Shown here: positions 52,823 to 60,493 of the stretch, one piece after another
How the letters are laid out: each line of letters opens with the position of its first letter
Position numbering within the stretch: position 1 is the stretch's first letter
Source of the DNA: Betaproteobacteria bacterium
Lineage (GTDB): Bacteria > Pseudomonadota > Gammaproteobacteria > Burkholderiales > SG8-39
DNA length: 64,000 nt
Direction: 5' to 3'
Assembly: GCA_016195915.1 (NCBI GenBank)
Contig: JACPYS010000022.1
Coordinates: 1-64,000 of the forward strand
Position numbers and translations under genes: made by a program
The notes under the pieces: generated by a model
The model's input: the letters and a program-made list of their open reading frames with translations, nothing else
What the model was told of the DNA's origin: nothing
Databases searched by the model: none

Positions 52823-55800
52823 AGATCAAAGACGTTCTGCAACGCGATCCCGGCATTTTCCCGCTGGTCAACCAGGGGCAGGCGAGGATCGTCGATAGCC
52901 GCAATGAAAAGGCTCTCGAAGAACTGCGCGGAGAACTCTCGACGTTCGTTTGTGAGGGGCAGTACGCCGACGGCGTTCAGAAGATCATCCGCTCCTACCT
53001 GGACAGTACCGGCAAGACCAACCAGAAGGCGGCTTGGGTCAGCGGCTTTTTCGGCAGCGGTAAATCGCACCTGCTCAAAATGTTATGCCACCTTTGGCAA
53101 GATACTGCTTTTCCCGACGGCGCGAGCGCGAGAGCAATCGTTCCCGCCATGCCGGATGAACTGCGCGCCCTGCTGCGCGAACTCGATACGGCGGGGCGTC
53201 GCGCGGGCGGACTACTCGCGTCGGCGGGTTCGTTGCCGAGCGGAACCACCGACCAGGTAAGGCTAACCATTCTCGGCATCCTCATGCGTGCGATCGGGCT
53301 GCCGGAGCAATATCCACAGGCTCGATTCTGTCTGTGGCTCCATTCGCAGGGTTACTTCGACAAGGTAAAGAAGTCCGTCGAGGCCGCAGGCAAGGCGTTC
53401 GACAGGGAACTGAACAACCTGTACGTCAGCGGTCCGATCGCAAAGTCACTCCTCGCCTGCGACAAGAGCTATGCATCGAGCGAAGCCGAGGCGCGGCAGA
53501 CGCTCCGGGCGAGCTACCCGCCCATGGCGCGCGACATCACTACCGAGGAGTTCCTCACCACCGTCAAGGATGCACTCAGGCTCTACGGCCGCGATGGCCG
53601 CACGCCGTGCACGCTGCTCGTCCTGGACGAGGTGCAGCAATACATCGGCGACTCCAACGACCGCTCCGTGCTAGTGACGGAGGTAGCTGAGGCCGTCTCC
53701 AAACAGCTCGACAGCCAGGTAATGATCGTGGGCGCAGGGCAGAGCGCGCTCACCGAGGTGACGCTGCTCAACAAGCTGTTGGATCGCTTCACCATTCGCG
53801 TGCCGTTGTCGGACGCGGAGGTCGAGCAGGTCACCCGCAAAGTTCTGTTGCACAAGAAGCCTGCATCAGTGGGCGATGTTCGCAAGCTTCTCGATGCAAA
53901 CGCCGGTGAGATCTCGCGGCAACTGCAGGGCACGCGCATAGGCGAAGTCGTCGAGGACCGCGGCATCATCGTCGAGGACTATCCGCTGCTGCCGGTGCGC
54001 CGGCGTTTCTGGGAGCACTGCTTCCGGCAGATTGATGCGGCCGGCACCCACAGCCAGTTGCGCTCGCAGCTTCGGATCATCTACGACGCCATCAAGAAGA
54101 TCTCAGGGCAACCCCTTGGGGCAGTCGTGCCCGGCGACGAGCTTTTCGAGGCACTCGCCCCGGAGATGGTCAACACCGGCGTGCTGTTGCGCGAAATCAA
54201 TGAACGCATCATCCAGGTCGGCAAATCGGATGGGCCGCTTGCTCAGCGCGTCTGCGGCCTTGTCTTCCTGATCGGCAAACTCAAGCGCGAGGGAGGGGCT
54301 GATATCGGTGTTCGCGCGAAGAAAGAGCACCTCGCGGATCTTCTCGTCGAGGACTTGGGCGCCGACAACGGCAAGCTTCGTTCGAACGTGGGGACTGTTC
54401 TCGAGAAGCTTGCCAAGGACGGTGTCCTCATGCAGGTCGGCGACGAATACCGTCTCCAGACGCGCGAGGGCAGCGAGTGGGATCGGGAGTTCCGCAACCG
54501 TCAGACCAAGCTCAACAGCGACGACGGGGCGGTACAGTTTCAGCGCGATCAGCTTCTGTATTCCGAAACCGACAAGATCGTCCGCGGCATCAAGCTGATT
54601 CAGGGCGCCGCCAAGGAGCCGCGCCAGTTCTTGATTTCGCGCGAGTCGACGCCGCCTGTGGCTGATGGTGCGACGATCCCGGTATGGATACAGGATGGTT
54701 GGTCAGCATCCGAGAAGCAAATGGTGGATGCCGCGAGGGCAGCCGGTGCGACCAGCCCTATCCTCTATGTCTTCATCCCGCGCCAGTCCGCCGAGGATCT
54801 GCGCCGCCTGGTCGTTGAAGCGGAGGCTACGCAGCAGACCCTCGACGCAAAGGGCAATCCTACGGGGGACGAGGGGCGCGAGGCGCGTCAGAGCATGGAC
54901 AGCCGGCATGCGAAGGCAGTCGGTGAGCGCGACCGCCTGGTTCGCGAGATCGTGGCAAATGCAAAGGCCTTCCAAGGCGGCGGCAACGAAGTAATGCGCC
55001 TCACGCTTGACGAGCGCATCAGGGACAGCGCTGGGGATTCTCTTGTCCGATTGTTTCCCCGCTTCAAGGATGCCGACTCCGGTGCCTGGGAAACAGTCAT
55101 CAAGCGTGCGCGCGATGGAGCAGATCAACCTTTCCAGTCCGTTGGCCATGGCGACGCTACCGAAAAGCATCCTGTCTGCCTGCAGGTAATCGCGGCGATC
55201 GGCGCTGGCAAAGTCGGCGGAGAAATCCGAAAGGCGCTGCGAGCATCGCCCTATGGCTGGCCGCAGGATGCGAGCGATGCGGCACTGATCGCGTTGCACC
55301 GGTCGCAGCATATCACCGCAACGTTGAACGGCGCGGCTGTTCCGCTCGGGCAACTCGACCAAAACAAAATTGCAAAGGCCGAATTCCGAGTCGAGTACAA
55401 GACACTCTCCGTTCAGGATCGATTGCTGATACGCAAGCTCATCACGCAACTTGTCCAATGCAAGAGCGGTGAAGAGGGCGCCAGGGCGCCCGAATTCCTC
55501 AACGCGCTCGTAATCCTTGCGCGAGCGGCCGGTGGCAACGCGCCGCTTCCGGTACAGCCGGTCACCACAGACATCGAAGATATGCAACGCCTGGTCGGCA
55601 ACGAGCAACTCGTCGCCATCAAGGACAAAGGCCTTGACCTGGAGTCTCGCATCAGGGCGTGGACTACCGCGCGTGACCTGGCCGCGAAGCGTCTGCCTTC
55701 GTGGGCGGTCGTCGAGCATCTGGCGCGGCACGCCGGGGATTTGCCGGAGGTCAAGCCGCACCTGGACCAGATCGAGGCGATCCGCACGCAACGACTCCTC

Positions 55801-56265
55801 CTGGAGCCGACGGATTCCGTCGCGCCTATCCGCATAGCGATCGCTGGCCTGCTGCGCGAGGCAGTCAACAGTGCGCATGCCGCTCACGCCGCTGACTACG
55901 AACTGGCGATCGCGACGCTGGCGGGAAACGATATCTGGGAGAAACTCGATTCAACGCAGCAAGCTGGCATCCTCGGTGCGGTCGGATTGGCTGCGCCGGT
56001 GATGCCGGACGTGTCCAGCGACGAGGCGCTTGGCCGGCATCTCGATGGCCGGCCACTTCGGGTTGCACGCGCAGAGAGGGACGCAATTTCCGGACGAGTG
56101 CAGCAGGCGATTGAGCGTGCCGCGAAATTGCTGGAACCCACGTTGCGTCCAGTGCGAATCGAGCGCGCCACGCTACGCAATGAAGAAGATGTGAGCCAAT
56201 GGCTCATCCGTCAGAGGGCCGCGTTGCTGCGGGCTCTCAAGGACGGGCCGGTCCTGACTCAATAG
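52819..56265 (+). CDS. brxC: BrxC, large AAA+ ATPase of BREX
   Basis: This 1148-residue protein starts MKIKDVLQRDPGIFPLVNQG and has Walker A GFFGSGKS at residues 76-83, Walker B TLLVLDEVQQY around 265-275, then VGAGQSALTEVTLLNKLLDR in the sensor region. Length and motifs fit BrxC/PglY, which assembles with other Brx proteins on DNA and is needed for phage restriction and methylation. The ATG overlaps the brxB stop. In type 1 BREX pglX should follow directly; here two other genes intervene. Confidence 0.95.
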   Translation: MKIKDVLQRDPGIFPLVNQGQARIVDSRNEKALEELRGELSTFVCEGQYADGVQKIIRSYLDSTGKTNQKAAWVSGFFGSGKSHLLKMLCHLWQDTAFPDGASARAIVPAMPDELRALLRELDTAGRRAGGLLASAGSLPSGTTDQVRLTILGILMRAIGLPEQYPQARFCLWLHSQGYFDKVKKSVEAAGKAFDRELNNLYVSGPIAKSLLACDKSYASSEAEARQTLRASYPPMARDITTEEFLTTVKDALRLYGRDGRTPCTLLVLDEVQQYIGDSNDRSVLVTEVAEAVSKQLDSQVMIVGAGQSALTEVTLLNKLLDRFTIRVPLSDAEVEQVTRKVLLHKKPASVGDVRKLLDANAGEISRQLQGTRIGEVVEDRGIIVEDYPLLPVRRRFWEHCFRQIDAAGTHSQLRSQLRIIYDAIKKISGQPLGAVVPGDELFEALAPEMVNTGVLLREINERIIQVGKSDGPLAQRVCGLVFLIGKLKREGGADIGVRAKKEHLADLLVEDLGADNGKLRSNVGTVLEKLAKDGVLMQVGDEYRLQTREGSEWDREFRNRQTKLNSDDGAVQFQRDQLLYSETDKIVRGIKLIQGAAKEPRQFLISRESTPPVADGATIPVWIQDGWSASEKQMVDAARAAGATSPILYVFIPRQSAEDLRRLVVEAEATQQTLDAKGNPTGDEGREARQSMDSRHAKAVGERDRLVREIVANAKAFQGGGNEVMRLTLDERIRDSAGDSLVRLFPRFKDADSGAWETVIKRARDGADQPFQSVGHGDATEKHPVCLQVIAAIGAGKVGGEIRKALRASPYGWPQDASDAALIALHRSQHITATLNGAAVPLGQLDQNKIAKAEFRVEYKTLSVQDRLLIRKLITQLVQCKSGEEGARAPEFLNALVILARAAGGNAPLPVQPVTTDIEDMQRLVGNEQLVAIKDKGLDLESRIRAWTTARDLAAKRLPSWAVVEHLARHAGDLPEVKPHLDQIEAIRTQRLLLEPTDSVAPIRIAIAGLLREAVNSAHAAHAADYELAIATLAGNDIWEKLDSTQQAGILGAVGLAAPVMPDVSSDEALGRHLDGRPLRVARAERDAISGRVQQAIERAAKLLEPTLRPVRIERATLRNEEDVSQWLIRQRAALLRALKDGPVLTQ

Positions 56266-56283
56266 CGAAGGAGGGAGGCGATC

Positions 56284-57504
56284 ATGGCTTTTCTGCAATC
56301 ACTGCGTCTGGATGGCCTGCTGTCCTTTGCCCCTGGTAGCGAAGCGATCCCGCTAACTGGCCTGAATGTGCTCATTGGTCCCAATGGATCGGGCAAATCC
56401 AACCTCATCGAGGCCATCGATCTGTTGCACGCCGCACCTACGGGTCTGGCCAATGCCATCCGTTTGGGCGGCGGAGCCGAGGAGTGGCTCTGGAAAGGCA
56501 AGAATGGTGCGGCAACCGCGACGATCGACGCAGTCATTTCGACGCCAAGCCGGCGAATGCCAGATCTTCGTTATAAATTGGAATTCCAGGCCGTCGGGCA
56601 GGGTTTCGCAATTGTTCGCGAGCTGATCGAGGATGCCAAGCCAAATTTGGCAACACTCTTGGCAACACGCGGTGAAGTCGTCGCCCACTACCGAATGGAA
56701 GGCGGTAAGTACTCGATCCAAAAACGTAAGAGCAAAGGACATGTTGCCCGCGACGTGGAGTCCCAATCGACATTGCGAGCTAATGGTGCTGCTGCGTTTC
56801 GACTGGACGAATCGATACTGTTCCAGCGAAAGGAGCCGGAAATATATCCGGAGTTGACGTGGTTGGGTGAGAGGTTCTCGCGGATACAAATTGCTCGCGA
56901 CTACACCGCAGGGCGTGCCGCGCAGTGGCGAAAAGCGCAACCTGCCAATCAGCCGACCGATGCCTTGCTTCCAGATTCGAGCAACCTCGCATTGGTATTG
57001 AATGAATTGGAACACAGTGATGCGTGGCCGGAGTTCAATCGGCTGATGCAGCGCTTTCTGCCACGTTACAAGCGTTGTAGCGTAAAGGTGTTCGCGGGAG
57101 GCGTGCAGCTTTATATGCACGAGGAAGGTCTGAAAAATCCCGTTCCTGCGGCGCGTCTTTCCGATGGAACAGTCCGTTTCATTATGCTGCTCGCGTTGCT
57201 TTTGAGTCCCAATCCCCCGCCGCTTATATGCATCGACGAACCCGAGTTGGGTTTGCATCCCGATGCACTTTCTCTTCTTGCCAACCTGCTGGTCGAATCC
57301 TCGGCAAGGATTCAAATCATCGTCACTACCCATTCGGATGCTTTGGTGTCAGCGCTGACTGAATACGCAGAATCTGTTCTTGTATGCGAATACATCGGAA
57401 GGACTGTCATACGCCGTCTCGAAGCGGCGAAACTCAAGCATTGGCTGGACAAGTATCGCCTGGGCGAAATCTGGCGCATCGGTGAGATCGGAGGCAACCC
57501 GTGA
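56284..57504 (+). CDS. AAA (SMC/ABC-like) ATPase of a two-gene defence module
   Basis: The 406-residue protein has Walker A GPNGSGKS (32-39), an ABC-like signature RLSDGTVRFIMLLALLLSP, Walker B PLICIDEPELGLHPDALSLL and an H-loop IIVTTHSDALVSAL. This AAA_21-type layout is used by OLD, PARIS AriA and related defence ATPases. It starts 18 nt after brxC and overlaps the DUF4276 gene by 4 nt. The pair probably acts as sensor/activator (ATPase) and effector (Toprim-like protein). Confidence 0.85.
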   Translation: MAFLQSLRLDGLLSFAPGSEAIPLTGLNVLIGPNGSGKSNLIEAIDLLHAAPTGLANAIRLGGGAEEWLWKGKNGAATATIDAVISTPSRRMPDLRYKLEFQAVGQGFAIVRELIEDAKPNLATLLATRGEVVAHYRMEGGKYSIQKRKSKGHVARDVESQSTLRANGAAAFRLDESILFQRKEPEIYPELTWLGERFSRIQIARDYTAGRAAQWRKAQPANQPTDALLPDSSNLALVLNELEHSDAWPEFNRLMQRFLPRYKRCSVKVFAGGVQLYMHEEGLKNPVPAARLSDGTVRFIMLLALLLSPNPPPLICIDEPELGLHPDALSLLANLLVESSARIQIIVTTHSDALVSALTEYAESVLVCEYIGRTVIRRLEAAKLKHWLDKYRLGEIWRIGEIGGNP

Positions 57505-58145
57505 AGGAGATTGCCATCTATGTGGAAGGCGGTGGTGACCTGACTGACCAAAAGGTCGAACTGCGCCAAGGCCTCGACACCTTGCTCGGTGAAGTGAAAA
57601 CGAAAGCCCGCGCGAAACGCTTAGGGTGGAAACTCGTTTGCGCTGGCGGACGGCAGGCGGCCTATGACGCGTTCATGAACGCTTTGCAAATCAATCCAGA
57701 CGCCATCAATGCGTTGTTGGTCGATTCTGAAGCGCCAATCGCCGCCGAGACTCGCGATCTAGCTCGCAATGCGCGCAAACGTGTCGCGCACCTCGTAGAA
57801 CGGGATCATTGGGACTTTGCGTATTCGCCGGCGGATCGAATACATCTGATGGTGCAGTGCATGGAAGCCTGGATCGTCGCCGATCCGGATGCGCTTGCGG
57901 AGTTCTATGGAAAACGTTTCGCACGCAAGAGCCTGCCCGCACGCCCGAATCTGGAAGAAGAGCCCAAGCCGGATATCTACAGCAAGCTTGCCCGCGCAAC
58001 CCGCAATACCCAGAAGGGCGAGTACGGCAAGATCCACCATGCGAGCCAGCTCTTGCAGTGCATTGACGCCACCAAGGTGGCCCAGCGCTGCCCGCGCTTC
58101 GTCACGTTCACCCGCTGGCTGACTGAATCAATCGAGGGCGCGTGA
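57501..58145 (+). CDS. DUF4276 Toprim-like effector protein
   Basis: The 214-residue protein begins MKEIAIYVEGGGDLTDQKVE; Glu9 and the Asp75-x-Glu77 pair in NALLVDSEAPI sit where Toprim metal ligands are expected. MVQCMEAWIVADPDALAEFY and GEYGKIHHASQLLQCID are DUF4276 family marks. The family is paired with AAA ATPases in defence islands; by analogy with OLD and PARIS it may be a nuclease or toxin released on infection. The stop is immediately followed by the first pglX-like stub. Confidence 0.8.
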   Translation: MKEIAIYVEGGGDLTDQKVELRQGLDTLLGEVKTKARAKRLGWKLVCAGGRQAAYDAFMNALQINPDAINALLVDSEAPIAAETRDLARNARKRVAHLVERDHWDFAYSPADRIHLMVQCMEAWIVADPDALAEFYGKRFARKSLPARPNLEEEPKPDIYSKLARATRNTQKGEYGKIHHASQLLQCIDATKVAQRCPRFVTFTRWLTESIEGA

Positions 58146-58158
58146 AGCGTTGATATTC

Positions 58159-58329
58159 ATGCGAACTCTCTCCCGTGAACTCCGCCGCAGCCTCGAAAAC
58201 ACCGTCAGGGAGGCGCGGCGCATCGCTGGCGCGCGCATTACGACGCCTCGTAAGCAATCGGGGAAAGTCCGGGACTGCGATTATGCCGGCGCCGGCAAAA
58301 AGGTTGAACCGGCAAGGATGCGCAGATGA
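58159..58329 (+). pseudogene. Truncated, diverged copy of the pglX 5' end
   Basis: ATG 58159 opens a 56-codon frame starting MRTLSRELRRSLENTVREAR and RIAGA. This is 22 of 25 residues identical to the start of the full pglX at 62795. DNA similarity runs from about 58144 (just at the DUF4276 stop) to about 58245, roughly 80 per cent, with most differences at silent positions. After that the sequence is unrelated. The frame stays open and its TGA overlaps the KilA-N ATG (ATGA). It looks like the left edge of a recombination event that brought in the next three genes. Confidence 0.85.
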
Positions 58330-59177
58330 AAAGCCGCTCCATTATCGTCAGGGGAACCGAAGTCAGCATTGCTTCCCGGCATGAACAGGACTACATAGCG
58401 CTCACCGATATGGTGAAGAACTTTGATGGCGGCGGCGCTCTGATCGAACAATGGCTAAAAAGCAAAGATACCGTGCTGTTCCTCGGGGTGTGGGAACAGC
58501 TCAACAACCCCGATTTTAATTCCCTCGAATTCGAGGGAATTAGAAACGAAGCCGGGCGCAACAGTTTCTTCCTGTCCGCGAAAAAGTGGATCGAGGCGAC
58601 CGGCGCCATCGGCATCTACGCCAAGGCAGGGCGCTACGGCGGCACCTACGCACACAAGGACGTCGCCTTCGAGTTCGGATCGTGGCTCAGTCCGGAATTC
58701 AAGCTCTACCTCATCAAGGAATTCCAGCGGCTCAAGGATGAAGAATCACGCACCATGGCGCTGGAGTGGAATTTCCAACGCACCCTGGCCAAGGTCAACT
58801 ACAAAATCCATACAGACGCCGTCAGGGATCGGCTGGTTCCGCCGCGCGTTACCAGGCAACAAGCCGGCACCATTTACGCAACTGAGGCCGATCTGCTGAA
58901 TGTCGCGCTGTTTGGCATTACCGCCGCGCAGTGGCGGCAAGCCAACCCGGAGCAGACAGGCAATATGCGCGATGCGGCGACATTGGAACAGTTAGTCGTG
59001 CTGTCGAATCTGGAGAGCATCAACGCGGTTCTGATCCATCAGAGACTTAACTCGCGTGATCGCCTGACACAGTTGAACGAGATCGCCATCACCCAGATGC
59101 GTTCGCTGGTGGGTGTCAATGCCATCAAACGACTGGGGAGCCCGGCTACAAGCCATAAAAGGGGAGGCAAACCTTGA
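58326..59177 (+). CDS. KilA-N domain protein
   Basis: In the 283-residue protein the first 110 or so residues match KilA-N: DYIALTDMVKNFDGGGALIE, QWLKSKDTVLFLGVWEQLNN, SAKKWIEATGAIGIYAKAGR and GGTYAHKDVAFEFGSWLSPE, continuing into FKLYLIKEFQRLKDEE. KilA-N is a DNA-binding domain of phage and defence-associated proteins. The C-terminal part (LNVALFGITAAQWRQANPEQ) is of a kind seen in defence-island KilA-N proteins. The start overlaps the pglX stub and the stop overlaps the DUF2130 gene, both by 4 nt. Confidence 0.9.
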   Translation: MKSRSIIVRGTEVSIASRHEQDYIALTDMVKNFDGGGALIEQWLKSKDTVLFLGVWEQLNNPDFNSLEFEGIRNEAGRNSFFLSAKKWIEATGAIGIYAKAGRYGGTYAHKDVAFEFGSWLSPEFKLYLIKEFQRLKDEESRTMALEWNFQRTLAKVNYKIHTDAVRDRLVPPRVTRQQAGTIYATEADLLNVALFGITAAQWRQANPEQTGNMRDAATLEQLVVLSNLESINAVLIHQRLNSRDRLTQLNEIAITQMRSLVGVNAIKRLGSPATSHKRGGKP

Positions 59178-60430
59178 CAGAACCAACCATCATTTGCCCC
59201 AACTGCAAAACGGAGATCAAGCTTACCGAGTCGTTGGCGGGGCCGCTGCTGGAAGCGACGCGCCAAGACTTCGAGCGGCGCTTGGCTCTGAAGGAGAGTG
59301 ACATCTCCACGCGCGAAGCGGCGCTATCCAAGGCGAAAGAATCCCTCGATGCTCACGTCGCGGAAAAACTGAAGCAGGAGCGCGCGACGATCGTCGCTGA
59401 CGAAGCGCGCAAGGCGAGATTGTCGTTGGCGACGGAGTTCGAACAAAAAGCCCGCGAGGTCACCGAACTGCAGGGAGTGCTCAAGCAGCGCGAGGTCAAA
59501 CTGGCCGAAGCGCAACAGGCACAGGCCGATCTGCTCCGGAAGCAGCGTGAGCTGGATGACGCGAAACGGGAACTGGAACTCACCGTCGAAAAGCGAGTAC
59601 AGGCAGGCCTGACCGCCACGCGCGATCAAGCAAAAAGGGAGGCTGAGGAGCAACTCAATCTGAAGGTGAAGGAGAAGGAAGAAACCATTACCGCGATGCA
59701 AAAGCAGATCGAGGACCTCAAGCGCCGAGCTGAGCAGGGATCGCAGCAATTGCAGGGCGAAGTGCAGGAACTGGAGCTTGAGAACCTGCTGCGCGCCAAG
59801 TTTCCTTTCGATGCCATCGAGCCCGTGCCCAAGGGCGAATATGGCGGGGACGTGCTGCAGCGTGTCGTCGGTGCTGGCGGCCAGCCCTGCGGCACGATCT
59901 TGTGGGAATCCAAGCGCACAAAGGCCTGGAGCGATGGATGGCTGACGAAGCTGCGGGACGACCAGCGCACCGCAAAAGCGGAAATCGCCGTGATCGTGAG
60001 TCAGATATTGCCGAAAGGCGTAGAGACTTTCGAAATGATCGATGGCATTTGGGTTACACATCCGCGTGCGGCATCGCCGGTGGCCGCAGTATTACGTCAA
60101 TCCCTGATGGAAATCGCCATGGCGCGGCAGGCGACCGAAGGCCAGCAAACCAAGACGGAAATGGTGTACCAGTACCTTACTGGCCCGCGTTTCCGCCATC
60201 GGGTGGAGGCCATCGTCGAAGCGTTTTCCACGATGCAGGAAGACCTCGACAAAGAGCGTAAAGCCATCATGAAACAGTGGGCGAAGCGGGAAGAGCAGAT
60301 TGAGCGAGCCATGGGAGCGACGGTGGGGATGTATGGGGATTTGCAGGGGATTGCGGGCAAATCCATACAGGAAATAGAGGGACTCGACTTGAAGGCTCTG
60401 AGTTTTGAGGAGGAAGGGCCGGCTGAGTGA
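59174..60430 (+). CDS. DUF2130 coiled-coil protein with PD-(D/E)XK-like nuclease motif
   Basis: This 418-residue protein starts with a zinc-like CPNCKTEI, then a coiled coil of about 170 residues rich in Glu/Lys/Gln (to near residue 200), and a C-terminal domain with GGDVLQRV (Asp226) and ILWESKRTKAWSDGWL (Glu245-x-Lys247), the D...ExK pattern of restriction-like nucleases. DUF2130 proteins are widespread but uncharacterised. It overlaps the KilA-N gene by 4 nt, and the two may act together in DNA recognition and cleavage. Confidence 0.82.
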   Translation: MTEPTIICPNCKTEIKLTESLAGPLLEATRQDFERRLALKESDISTREAALSKAKESLDAHVAEKLKQERATIVADEARKARLSLATEFEQKAREVTELQGVLKQREVKLAEAQQAQADLLRKQRELDDAKRELELTVEKRVQAGLTATRDQAKREAEEQLNLKVKEKEETITAMQKQIEDLKRRAEQGSQQLQGEVQELELENLLRAKFPFDAIEPVPKGEYGGDVLQRVVGAGGQPCGTILWESKRTKAWSDGWLTKLRDDQRTAKAEIAVIVSQILPKGVETFEMIDGIWVTHPRAASPVAAVLRQSLMEIAMARQATEGQQTKTEMVYQYLTGPRFRHRVEAIVEAFSTMQEDLDKERKAIMKQWAKREEQIERAMGATVGMYGDLQGIAGKSIQEIEGLDLKALSFEEEGPAE

Positions 60431-60493
60431 CGTGTCGGCCGAGATTGCCGTCTTCGGCACAAAGTCAATTCAGCGCAGCCAAGGGGACCGCGG

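Noticed and set aside
58175-58384. A 69-codon frame between DUF4276 and KilA-N
   Set aside because: It is out of frame with the pglX stub, which shows clear homology, and it overlaps the KilA-N start.
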